41,800 bases of DNA, taken from Candidatus Saccharimonadota bacterium. Its GTDB lineage: Bacteria > Patescibacteriota > Saccharimonadia > Saccharimonadales > Saccharimonadaceae. The position numbers and the translations under genes are program-made. The stretch lies in the NCBI GenBank assembly GCA_013316435.1, contig WSMR01000003.1:1-41800 (forward strand), written 5' to 3'. The number at the start of each line of letters is the position of its first letter. The first letter of the stretch is position 1. Shown in pieces: positions 1 to 8,998 of the stretch. Below the pieces are notes generated by a model. The model saw only the letters and a program-made list of their open reading frames with translations. It was not told the origin of the DNA and did not search any database.

Positions 1-1
1 G

Positions 2-1336
2 GATGATTCATTAACTTCGATTAACATCAAAGATTTTGATGTGGAAGTGCGCGAGACTAAGCTTGGTCCGGAGCAGGTGACGCGGGATATTCCGAATGTT
101 CCAGAACGTAGTTTGCGTCATCTTGGTGAAGACGGCATCGTGGTGGTCGGTTCAGAAGTCCAGCCTGGCGATATTCTCGTTGGTAAGATTACACCGAAGG
201 GCGAGCAAGAGCTAAGCTCTGAGGAACGGTTACTGCGAGCGATTTTTGGTGAAAAAGCCAAAGACGTACGCGATACCTCAGTGCGTATGGATGGTTCGAG
301 TACTGGAAAAGTGGTTGGCGTACGGATTTATACTCGCGAAGAAGGTCACGAACTCAAAGCTGGCGTGTTGATGCAGATCAAGATTTATGTTGCTGAAATG
401 CGCAAAATTAATGTTGGTGATAAGATTGCTGGTCGTCACGGTAATAAGGGTGTAGTTTCGAGGATTTTACCGGTTGAAGATATGCCATACATGGAAGACG
501 GTACGCCAATTGATATTTTGCTTAGCCCGATGGGTGTGCCGAGCCGTATGAACCTCGGTCAGTTATTTGAGATTCACCTTGGTATGGCAGCGCGTGCACT
601 AGGCTACAAGGTTGCAACGCCAAGCTTTAACGGTGTTCCGGATGAAAAGATTTCGGAAGAACTTGAAAAGGCTGGTTTCAATCCGGATGGACGCGTGCAA
701 CTTTATGATGGTCTAACCGGTGAGCCATTTGATGGTCGCACCTCGGTAGGGGTGATGCATATGCTGAAGCTCCATCACATGGTTGAAGACAAGATTCACG
801 CTCGTTCAACCGGTCCATATACCGCTGTCACTCAGCAGCCACTTGGTGGTAAAGCTCAGAACGGTGGTCAGCGCTTTGGTGAAATGGAGGTGTGGGCATT
901 GGAAGCTTATGGTGCGGCAACCGCCTTGCAGGAAATGCTTACAATTAAGTCGGATGATGTCTATGGGCGTGCTAAGGCCTACGAGAGTATTATTAAGCGC
1001 GAACCGATTGAAGGTCCAAAACTACCGGAAGGTTTTAACGTTTTGGTGAAGGAATTCCAAGGTTTGGCATTGAAAGTTGATCTTCTAGATCATGGCAATT
1101 CGACCGATGCCGGTGAAGTGATTGAGCGGACAACTCGCGAGATCGAGCATGCGAGCGATGACCGTTTGATTTACGCGCAGCACGGGGCAAGCGTCGAACA
1201 GGCGGAGACGCTAGTTGACCTTGACGAAGAAGAAGCTGAAAAAATGCTAGATGATGAGGGGATAGAAATAACGGAGGCAGAGGATGCAGAAGGATCAGAT
1301 GATGCTGAAGCGCTCGACCTCGGAGAGGAGTTGTAA
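2..1336 (+). CDS. rpoB: DNA-directed RNA polymerase subunit beta, C-terminal part (5' truncated by window edge)
   Basis: Frame 2 is open from the window edge ([38 protein letters not shown]...). Typical RpoB motifs [65 protein letters not shown]. Confidence 0.98.
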   Translation, partial: DDSLTSINIKDFDVEVRETKLGPEQVTRDIPNVPERSLRHLGEDGIVVVGSEVQPGDILVGKITPKGEQELSSEERLLRAIFGEKAKDVRDTSVRMDGSSTGKVVGVRIYTREEGHELKAGVLMQIKIYVAEMRKINVGDKIAGRHGNKGVVSRILPVEDMPYMEDGTPIDILLSPMGVPSRMNLGQLFEIHLGMAARALGYKVATPSFNGVPDEKISEELEKAGFNPDGRVQLYDGLTGEPFDGRTSVGVMHMLKLHHMVEDKIHARSTGPYTAVTQQPLGGKAQNGGQRFGEMEVWALEAYGAATALQEMLTIKSDDVYGRAKAYESIIKREPIEGPKLPEGFNVLVKEFQGLALKVDLLDHGNSTDAGEVIERTTREIEHASDDRLIYAQHGASVEQAETLVDLDEEEAEKMLDDEGIEITEAEDAEGSDDAEALDLGEEL

Positions 1337-1337
1337 A

Positions 1338-4300
1338 ATGGCCTGGATGGATAATTTTATCAGCGCCAACGATTTTGACTCGATTAGGCTTAGCGTAGCA
1401 AGCAAGGAAGATATTCTAGGCTGGAGTTACGGTGAAGTTTTGAAGCCGGAGACGATTAACTATCGTACGCAAAAACCAGAGCGTGATGGTTTGTTCTGTG
1501 AGCGTATCTTTGGACCAACCAAGGATATTAATCCGCATGATAGTAAGCTAAAGGGTGTGCGTTCGCGCGAAGCAGCAGTCGATAAAGAGGGTAACCTCGT
1601 TACCAAGAGTATTTCTCGCCGTGAACGAATGGGGCATATTACTTTGGCGGCTCCAGTAGCACATATTTGGTTCATGCGCGGTACGCCATCGGCGCTAAGT
1701 GTGCTTTTGAACTTGACGGTCAAAAATATTGAAAAAGTAGTCTACTTTGCGTCGTATTTGATTATTGATGCTAAAGACGAAGAAATTGCTACAAAATTGC
1801 AGGATCTTGAGGCTCAGACCGTAGCTAGCCGTGAAGCGATTCGCGTGCGTTATGAACAATTAGCTGAGGATGAAAATGCCAACGTAGCGGCGCTCGCTGA
1901 CGAGCAGGCTAAAGAAGTTGAAGCACTTGAAGATGACTACAATATGCGTAAAAGTGCGCTCGAAAGTTTGCAAAAAGGTGCGGTGATTTCAGAGCAAGCC
2001 TATCGTAATCTGCCGGATGACTATGATGAATTGGTCGAAGTTGAGATGGGCGCGACTGCAATCAAGCGCCTGCTAGACGAGATTGATCTCAAAACGATGA
2101 TTTCTGAGCTGCGCGAGGAAGCTAAAGACGCTAAAGGTCAAAAAGAAAAGAAATTGATGAAGCGTCTCAAAGTGCTTGAAGGCATGGAAGCGGCTGGAAT
2201 TAAACCAATTGACTTAATCTTGACTGTCGTGCCAGTTATCCCGCCGGATCTACGCCCAATGATTCCGCTACCTGGTGGTCGTTTTGCAACTAGCGATTTG
2301 AACGATTTGTACCGCAGGGTAATTAACAGGAATAATCGTCTGAAGAAATTGGTAGAGCTCAATGCTCCAGCAGTGATTTGCCATAACGAAATGCGCATGC
2401 TTCAGGAGGCAGTCGATGCGTTGATTGATAATTCGGCCGTGCATGGTAGTCGCAGTGCAAACTCGACGAATGGTCGTCGCAAGCTCAAGAGTATTTCTGA
2501 CCTTCTGAAGGGTAAGCAGGGGCGTTTTCGCCAAAACTTGCTTGGTAAGCGCGTAGATTACTCCGGTCGTTCAGTAATTGTGGTTGGTCCGGAATTGAAA
2601 CTAAACGAATGTGGTTTGCCAAAACTGATGGCGCTGGAACTATTTAAACCATTTGTGATTTCGCAGTTGATTGCAGAGGATAAAGCGCCAAATATTCGCT
2701 CTGCTACTCGCATGATTGATGCTGGTGAAGCGGTGGTTTGGGACGCGCTAGATGAAGCGATTAAGGGTAAATATGTGCTCCTAAACCGTGCTCCATCGTT
2801 GCACCGTCTTTCGGTACAAGCATTCCAGCCTAAGCTGATTGAGGGTAAAGCAATCCAGCTCCATCCACTAGTCGCGAGCGGTTTTAACGCCGACTACGAT
2901 GGTGACCAAATGGCGGTTCACTTGCCGCTTTCGGATGCAGCACAGGCTGAAGCACGCGAATTAATGTCAGCAAGCAAGAACCTGCTCAAACCGGCCGATG
3001 GTGCTCCGGTATTGGCAATTTATCAGGACGTTGTGCTTGGCTGTTACTACCTGACTTACAATAAACCAGGAGTTAAGACGGACGAGATCAAGCCATATAG
3101 CTCAGTTTATGAAGCGGAAATGGCTTATGACCAGGGCATAATTGAGCTTCAAACTCCGATTCGGGTGTTTGCCAAGGGTGAAATCCGTAATACTACGCTT
3201 GGTCGGGTAATTTTCAACGAAATTTTGCCAAAGGATTATCCTTATGATGATTCAGTTCAAAACAGCAAGCAGCTTAAGCGTGTGATGGCAAACATTTTCG
3301 ATAATTATGGTGCCGAGACAACTGTCAAGACAGCTGATGCGATGAAAAATCTTGCTTTCGAGTATGAGACTATTGCTTCGATTTCGACTGCCAAGGGTGA
3401 TTACCCGACTTATTCGGAGATTGATGATTTCATTGCAGCAGGTGACGCCAAGACGGCTTTGATTCAAGAACAATACGACCAAGGTATGGTGACTGAGGAA
3501 GAGCGTTATAAGTTGACCGTCAATAACTGGCGCGATATTGACAAACAGATTTCGGATTTCTTGAAGAGTAAACTGGCCGAGATGGACACTGATATTGCGG
3601 TGATGGTGAACTCCGGTGCACGTGGTTCGGTCTCCAATATCAAGCTGGCGAGCGCAGAAATCGGTATCATGGTTGACATTAATAACAATGAAATCGAGCT
3701 TCCAGTTAAGAGTAGTTACAAGAAGGGTCTAAACACGCTTGAGAGCTTTATTGCGACTCGTGGTGCGCGTCAAGGTCAGGTTTCTACGGCACTCCGCACG
3801 GCCGACTCCGGGTACTTGACTCGTCGTCTCGTTGATGTGGCGCAAGATGTCTTCACTACTGATGAAGAGGCGGAGGATCCAGGCTTCGCAGTGCTACGCG
3901 AAGAATCTGATTATACCGGTATTGCCTTTTCAGCACGTTTGGCGGGGCGTTATGCTGCAGAAACTGTGCCAGGTTATGTGAATGCGGGTGATTTGATCAC
4001 TAACGAAACTGCTGCACAGATCGAAGCCGACGATCAAATTGATAGCGTAAAGATTCAGTCAGTGCTAACGACTACGGCAGTTAGTGGCGTTCCGCGCAAG
4101 AGTTATGGTGTTGACATGTCGACGCGTGAATTAGTTGAAGCTCATCAGCCAGTCGGCGTGATTGCAGCGCAGTCACTTGGCGAGCCAGGCACGCAGCTGA
4201 CACTTGACACTAAGCATGGTTCTGGCGTGGCGGGCTCTGGTGCAATCGCTCGTGGTTTGCCTCGTGTTGAAGAGTTACTTGAAGCTCGTACGCCAAAAGG

Positions 4301-5204
4301 TCAAGCCTACGTAACTCCGATTGAGGGTGTTGTAACGGTCTTTGAAGAAAATAACAAGTATATCGTAACGATTACTCCGGAGACTGGGGAAACTTTGCGC
4401 CTAGAACTAGACGGCCGCAAAGCCAAAGTCAAAGATGGCGCTAGCGTTCAGACTGGTGACGTATTAGCTGATCGCGGTCGTGGTAAGGACCCGCTGATTT
4501 GTACGGTTGATGGTGTTGCCGAATTGACCGACGACGCTATTGTGGTTGTTGCCGGTGCGGGCGCTCCAGTACGCATGGAAATTCCAGGCGATGCGGAAAT
4601 CCTTGTTCATGATGGTGATAAGCTAGCTGAGGGTGATCGTATTACCACCGGTTCGTTGAACTTACAAGACCTGTTGAAATACAAGGGCGCTGAAGCAACT
4701 GCACGCTACATTATGAACGATGTAACCGCGGTCTATGCTGCACAAGGGCATGAGATTTCTGCAAAGCACCTTGAAATCATTGTGCGACAGATGTTCAGTC
4801 GGGTCATGATCGACGAAGCGGGTGATTCGCAATTTGTGGCTGGCGATATTGTCTCTAAGGCGGCGATTCTTGCTGAAAACAAGCGTCTTGAAGAAGCTGG
4901 CAAAGAACTAGCGACTTATCAGAATTTGCTGCTTGGTATTACCAAGGTAAGTATTTGGAGCGATAGCTTCCTCTCGGCAGCAAGCTTCCAGGATACTACT
5001 CGGGTGCTTATCAACGCCGCTATTAATGGTCGCGTTGATCACTTGAACGGCTTGAAGGAAAATGTGATTATCGGGCGCAAGATTCCAGTGGGAACTGGGG
5101 TTACGCCGCTAGATGTCACTGATGCCGAAGAAGACGAATTCAAGGCAGAGACCGAAGACATGTTAAGCTCAGAGCCTTCTGCTGAAGATATCGACGAGAT
5201 GTAG
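1338..5204 (+). CDS. rpoC: DNA-directed RNA polymerase subunit beta'
   Basis: ORF with NADFDGDQMAVH-type motif (GFNADYDGDQMAVHLPLS), RRVINRNNRLKKL and GEPGTQLTLDTKHGSG. Start taken at ATG 1338 (MAWMDNFIS...), right after the rpoB stop, rather than the longer track ORF at 1284. Confidence 0.97.
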   Translation: MAWMDNFISANDFDSIRLSVASKEDILGWSYGEVLKPETINYRTQKPERDGLFCERIFGPTKDINPHDSKLKGVRSREAAVDKEGNLVTKSISRRERMGHITLAAPVAHIWFMRGTPSALSVLLNLTVKNIEKVVYFASYLIIDAKDEEIATKLQDLEAQTVASREAIRVRYEQLAEDENANVAALADEQAKEVEALEDDYNMRKSALESLQKGAVISEQAYRNLPDDYDELVEVEMGATAIKRLLDEIDLKTMISELREEAKDAKGQKEKKLMKRLKVLEGMEAAGIKPIDLILTVVPVIPPDLRPMIPLPGGRFATSDLNDLYRRVINRNNRLKKLVELNAPAVICHNEMRMLQEAVDALIDNSAVHGSRSANSTNGRRKLKSISDLLKGKQGRFRQNLLGKRVDYSGRSVIVVGPELKLNECGLPKLMALELFKPFVISQLIAEDKAPNIRSATRMIDAGEAVVWDALDEAIKGKYVLLNRAPSLHRLSVQAFQPKLIEGKAIQLHPLVASGFNADYDGDQMAVHLPLSDAAQAEARELMSASKNLLKPADGAPVLAIYQDVVLGCYYLTYNKPGVKTDEIKPYSSVYEAEMAYDQGIIELQTPIRVFAKGEIRNTTLGRVIFNEILPKDYPYDDSVQNSKQLKRVMANIFDNYGAETTVKTADAMKNLAFEYETIASISTAKGDYPTYSEIDDFIAAGDAKTALIQEQYDQGMVTEEERYKLTVNNWRDIDKQISDFLKSKLAEMDTDIAVMVNSGARGSVSNIKLASAEIGIMVDINNNEIELPVKSSYKKGLNTLESFIATRGARQGQVSTALRTADSGYLTRRLVDVAQDVFTTDEEAEDPGFAVLREESDYTGIAFSARLAGRYAAETVPGYVNAGDLITNETAAQIEADDQIDSVKIQSVLTTTAVSGVPRKSYGVDMSTRELVEAHQPVGVIAAQSLGEPGTQLTLDTKHGSGVAGSGAIARGLPRVEELLEARTPKGQAYVTPIEGVVTVFEENNKYIVTITPETGETLRLELDGRKAKVKDGASVQTGDVLADRGRGKDPLICTVDGVAELTDDAIVVVAGAGAPVRMEIPGDAEILVHDGDKLAEGDRITTGSLNLQDLLKYKGAEATARYIMNDVTAVYAAQGHEISAKHLEIIVRQMFSRVMIDEAGDSQFVAGDIVSKAAILAENKRLEEAGKELATYQNLLLGITKVSIWSDSFLSAASFQDTTRVLINAAINGRVDHLNGLKENVIIGRKIPVGTGVTPLDVTDAEEDEFKAETEDMLSSEPSAEDIDEM

Positions 5205-5214
5205 GCGCAAGCTC

Positions 5215-5252
5215 AAAAAAGACCGTATATAATTATATATGCGGTCTTTTTG
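5215..5252 (+). terminator. Rho-independent terminator downstream of rpoC
   Basis: Inverted repeat AAAAAGACCGTATA...ATATGCGGTCTTTTT with flanking A/T runs. Confidence 0.85.
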
Positions 5253-5291
5253 TATAGCTCAAGTCGCTCGAAACGTAGTATAATAGTACAC

Positions 5292-5579
5292 ATGGAAATT
5301 AACCAAGAAACTGTAGCGCACTTGGCGGAGCTATCCAATTTTTCACTGAGCGAAGAAGAGGGAAAACGCCTAGAATCCGATCTTGCCGGGATTATTGATT
5401 ATATCTCTCAGCTTGATGAACTGAATACCGAAGGAATCGAACCGACATATCAGGTTTTTGAGATGGAGAATGTTTGGCGTCCGGATCAGATTGAGCCTCA
5501 GGAAGCAGATCGGGAAGAGTTATTATCCTTGACCAAAGAGGTGCGCAATAACCAAATAAAAGTACCAAAAGTGTTGTAG
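5292..5579 (+). CDS. gatC: Aspartyl/glutamyl-tRNA(Asn/Gln) amidotransferase subunit C
   Basis: MEINQETVAHLAELSNFSLSEEEGKRLESDLAGIIDYISQLDELNTEGIEPTY is GatC-like; first gene of gatC-gatA-gatB. Start at ATG 5292, 7 nt after a TATAAT. Confidence 0.93.
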   Translation: MEINQETVAHLAELSNFSLSEEEGKRLESDLAGIIDYISQLDELNTEGIEPTYQVFEMENVWRPDQIEPQEADREELLSLTKEVRNNQIKVPKVL

Positions 5580-5586
5580 GAGGGCG

Positions 5587-7020
5587 ATGAAAACTGCGAG
5601 CAAAGATTTAACGGCGGTGAGTATGGTGAAGGCGGCGCTTGAAAAAGCCCATCACTATCAACCGGATTACCACATTTTTACCTGGATTAATGACGCTGCG
5701 ATTAAGAAAGCCGAGGAGATCGACCGACGTATTGCGGCTGGTGAAAAAGTTGGTCGGCTAGCGGGTGTTCCGTATGCGCTTAAAGATAATTTTTTAACTC
5801 CTGAAGGTGAGACTACGGCTTCGGCGCGAATCTTAGAGGGGTTTGAGAGTCCAGTCACGGCAACAGCGGTCAAAAAACTTGAGGCGGAGGGCGCAATTAT
5901 GATTGGTCGTACCAATCTTGACGCTTTTGCGCATGGCTCAAGTACCGAGAACAGCTATTATGGTCCAACTAAAAATTCCAAGGATCTCACGCGAGTTGCG
6001 GGCGGCAGCTCGGGTGGCTCGGCGGTGGCGGTGGCGCTCGGAATTGTGCCGTTTGCTACGGGCACCGATACTGGCGGGAGCATTCGCCAACCAGCTAGCT
6101 TTAATGGTGTTTTTGGCTTCAAGCCGACTTATGGTACAATTAGCCGCTATGGCGTAGTAGCGATGGCGTCGAGTTTGGATTGCGTCGGGTTCTTTGCTGA
6201 AAATACAGACGACATGGATTTATTGATGATGATTTGTGCCGGGCAGGATTCGTACGACCTTACAACTTTGCCGGATTATTATGGCAAAGAGCAAGTTTTT
6301 GACGATCCAGTAAAAAAGATTGCCGTTGTGAAAGATTTTGATAATGAGGCGATTTCGCCGGAGATTCGTGCAGCTTTGAAGGCGGAAGCTGAGGAATTGC
6401 GCGCAAACGGTCATGAAGTGATTGAGCTCGAAATGCCAGCCTTGAAGTATGCGCTTGCGGCCTACTATATTATTACGCCAGCCGAAATTGCGAGCAATCT
6501 TTCTCGGCACGACGGGATCAGATATGGCTTTAGAAGCGAAGATAGCGGAGATTTGACTGCGCTATATCAGAATACGCGCGGTGAAGGATTTATGTCGGAA
6601 AATAAGCGCCGAATTATGATTGGTAATTTCGTGCTTAGTAGTGGTTTTTATGATGCTTACTACCTGAAAGCGGCTAAAGCGCGTACGTTATTGATTCAAG
6701 AATTTGATAAAGCCTTTAGGGAGTGCGACTTTTTGCTAATGCCGGTGAGCCCAAATCCGGCTTTCCGACTAGGTGAAAAAGTTAATGACCCAGTAGCGAT
6801 GTATCTAGAAGATGTTTTGTCGGTATCGTTGAATTTGGCAGGGTTGCCTGGACTGAGCGTGCCGGTCGGTGAGACAGAAGCAGGACTACCGGTAGGTTTG
6901 CAGCTAGTCGGTCCGCGTCGTGGCGACCGTGAGCTGATCAGATTTGGGGGAGAAATTCACAAGAATAGTGCCGCTGGTAGTACAGAGCGACACGCTGATA
7001 TTATGGGAGGAAAAGATTAA
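5587..7020 (+). CDS. gatA: Asp-tRNA(Asn)/Glu-tRNA(Gln) amidotransferase subunit A
   Basis: Amidase signature: GVPYALKDNF, AGGSSGGSAVAVALG, ATGTDTGGSIRQPASFNGVFGFKPTYG. Confidence 0.96.
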   Translation: MKTASKDLTAVSMVKAALEKAHHYQPDYHIFTWINDAAIKKAEEIDRRIAAGEKVGRLAGVPYALKDNFLTPEGETTASARILEGFESPVTATAVKKLEAEGAIMIGRTNLDAFAHGSSTENSYYGPTKNSKDLTRVAGGSSGGSAVAVALGIVPFATGTDTGGSIRQPASFNGVFGFKPTYGTISRYGVVAMASSLDCVGFFAENTDDMDLLMMICAGQDSYDLTTLPDYYGKEQVFDDPVKKIAVVKDFDNEAISPEIRAALKAEAEELRANGHEVIELEMPALKYALAAYYIITPAEIASNLSRHDGIRYGFRSEDSGDLTALYQNTRGEGFMSENKRRIMIGNFVLSSGFYDAYYLKAAKARTLLIQEFDKAFRECDFLLMPVSPNPAFRLGEKVNDPVAMYLEDVLSVSLNLAGLPGLSVPVGETEAGLPVGLQLVGPRRGDRELIRFGGEIHKNSAAGSTERHADIMGGKD

Positions 7021-7436
7021 TGCCATCTGCTGTATGTTTAATTATTGCGATCGTTGCGGTGGGGCTTTTAGCGCTGATTGCGATTGTCTTGAAAGGTAAT
7101 AGCCGCCATAGTTTTGATAAAGAAGAATATCAAACGCGTTGGCTAAAAGTTGAGAATAGTCTCAAAAAGGATGAACCTAATAGTTATGCGGTGGCGGTGA
7201 TGAATGGTGATAAATTGCTTGATAAGGCAATGATCGAAATGGGAATTGCTGGCAAGACGATGGGGGAGCGCCTTAAGCGCGTCGATAGCCGGATTTCGGA
7301 CATAAATAAAGTATGGTATGCACACAAAATCCGCAATCAAATTGCCCATGAGCCGGATTTTCACTTGGACTATGCGACTGCTAGTCGGGCTCTAGCTAGT
7401 TTCAAGCGGGCACTAAAGGATTTAGGAGCAATTTAA
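7020..7436 (+). CDS. Membrane-anchored small protein with HEPN-like C-terminal helix motif
   Basis: N-terminal hydrophobic helix (CLIIAIVAVGLLALIAIVL), then KVWYAHKIRNQIAHEPDFHLDYATASRALASFKRAL. RNQIAH fits RNxxxH. Junctions overlap/abut gatA and gatB. Confidence 0.75.
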   Translation: MPSAVCLIIAIVAVGLLALIAIVLKGNSRHSFDKEEYQTRWLKVENSLKKDEPNSYAVAVMNGDKLLDKAMIEMGIAGKTMGERLKRVDSRISDINKVWYAHKIRNQIAHEPDFHLDYATASRALASFKRALKDLGAI

Positions 7437-8914
7437 TGGGTCAACCTTCTATTGTATCACAGATGAGCGAAAAAGTCAATAGCCGAAGCGGTAAGAGCTA
7501 TCTGCCGACGATTGGGATTGAATGCCATGTCCAGCTTTCGACCAAAACCAAGCTTTTTTCAGAGGTGGATAATGATGCGCGAGGGAAATCACCGAATTCG
7601 TGTGTTTCGCCGGTTGATTACGGTTTGCCAGGAATGTTGCCGAGACTAAATAAAGAGGCAGCGTACTATGCGGTGCGCGCTGGATTGGCACTGAATGCTA
7701 AAATAAATCTTGAGAGCCGGTTTGATCGTAAACACTATTTTTATCCAGATTTGCCAAAGGGCTACCAAATCACACAGATGTTCCACCCGATTATCGGGGA
7801 GGGGTTTGTGGAGTTGCCGGATGGCACGAAGATTCGGATTGAGCATGCTCATCTTGAGGAGGATGCAGGGAAATTGAGCCACGAGAACGGTTACAGCCTA
7901 GTAGATCTCAACCGGGCCGGTACGCCGTTAGTTGAGATTGTGAGCCAGCCGGATATCCACTCGGCAGAGCACGCGCGCGATTATTGCAAGGAACTTTGGC
8001 GCTTGATGACTTATGCTGAAGTGACTTTTGGCGATCTTTACAATGGGAATATGCGTTTTGACGTCAATATTAGTGTAGCCGAGGAGGGCGCGACCGAGCT
8101 TGGAACACGTGCCGAGGTGAAGAATTTGAATAGCTTCCGTAGCGTGGAACGAGCGGCGAAATACGAGATTGAGCGGCAAATTAAGTTGATTGAGAATGGT
8201 GAAGCAGTAAAGCAGGAAACTAGAGGCTGGAGTGACGCGTCCGGTGAGACTACGGCGCAGCGGAGCAAGGAGATGGCGCAGGATTATCGTTATATGCCGG
8301 AGCCGGATGTGCCGCCGGTGCGACTATCGAAAGAAGTGGTCGAGGTTGAGCGGGCGAAATTGCCAAAAATGCCGGCGGATTATCGCGAGCTGTTTGGCGG
8401 GCTGATTGCAACCGATACACTCGAAGTGCTGCTGGATTATCCGCTGCTGATGCAAAAATTAGCCGAAGTTGCCGATAACAGTGGAACTGGCGCAGTAAAG
8501 ATTGCTAATCTATTTTCGAGCGTTTTGCTGGCGGAAGAGAATGCAAGCCTGCTGAACGATGAGTTGCCAAGTCGTGAGCAGTTGTTGAAACTTGTTGAGA
8601 TGCTGGAGGAAAACCAGCTTTCAAGTACTGGCGGTAAAGAAGTATTTTTGAAATTCTTTGACCCGGAGATGCACTATAAAAACACTGAAACAATCGCGAA
8701 AGAGCTGGGCGTGGTGCAGGAAAATGATCTTGCGGCGCTGGAGGCAATCGTGGATAGTATGCTCGCGAAGCCGGAGACCAAGAAAGCGCAGGATGATTAT
8801 CGCGCTGGCCAGGAAAAAGTACTTGGGTTTTTGGTGGGGCAAGTGATGAAGGAATCGCGCGGCAAAGCGAATCCGTCAAGCGTGCAAGAGATTTTGCGAA
8901 AGAAGCTGCAATAG
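7436..8914 (+). CDS. gatB: Asp-tRNA(Asn)/Glu-tRNA(Gln) amidotransferase subunit B
   Basis: LPTIGIECHVQLSTKTKLFSEV, HYFYPDLPKGYQITQ, HLEEDAGKL, LVDLNRAGTPLVEIVSQPDI. ATG 7463 is an alternative in-frame start. Confidence 0.97.
   Translation: MGQPSIVSQMSEKVNSRSGKSYLPTIGIECHVQLSTKTKLFSEVDNDARGKSPNSCVSPVDYGLPGMLPRLNKEAAYYAVRAGLALNAKINLESRFDRKHYFYPDLPKGYQITQMFHPIIGEGFVELPDGTKIRIEHAHLEEDAGKLSHENGYSLVDLNRAGTPLVEIVSQPDIHSAEHARDYCKELWRLMTYAEVTFGDLYNGNMRFDVNISVAEEGATELGTRAEVKNLNSFRSVERAAKYEIERQIKLIENGEAVKQETRGWSDASGETTAQRSKEMAQDYRYMPEPDVPPVRLSKEVVEVERAKLPKMPADYRELFGGLIATDTLEVLLDYPLLMQKLAEVADNSGTGAVKIANLFSSVLLAEENASLLNDELPSREQLLKLVEMLEENQLSSTGGKEVFLKFFDPEMHYKNTETIAKELGVVQENDLAALEAIVDSMLAKPETKKAQDDYRAGQEKVLGFLVGQVMKESRGKANPSSVQEILRKKLQ
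7438..7482 (-). repeat. Promoter-like repeated element, copy 1 (at gatB 5' end)
   Basis: Minus strand CTATTGACTTTTTCGCTCATCTGTGATACAATAGAAGGTTGACCC; contains TTGACT-N17-TACAAT. Confidence 0.65.
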
Positions 8915-8998
8915 TGATGGATAAGAGGGGGCTAAGTAATGTGATAAGTTGGACTTTTTGCCGTGCGAAAACGTTCATACGGCTAGACGGGGCTTAGG

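Noticed and set aside
783-1049. Alternative-frame and antisense ORFs inside rpoB/rpoC, gatA, gatB, fusA, nrdD and others
   Set aside because: They overlap strongly conserved coding sequence, carry no recognisable motifs and are expected by chance.
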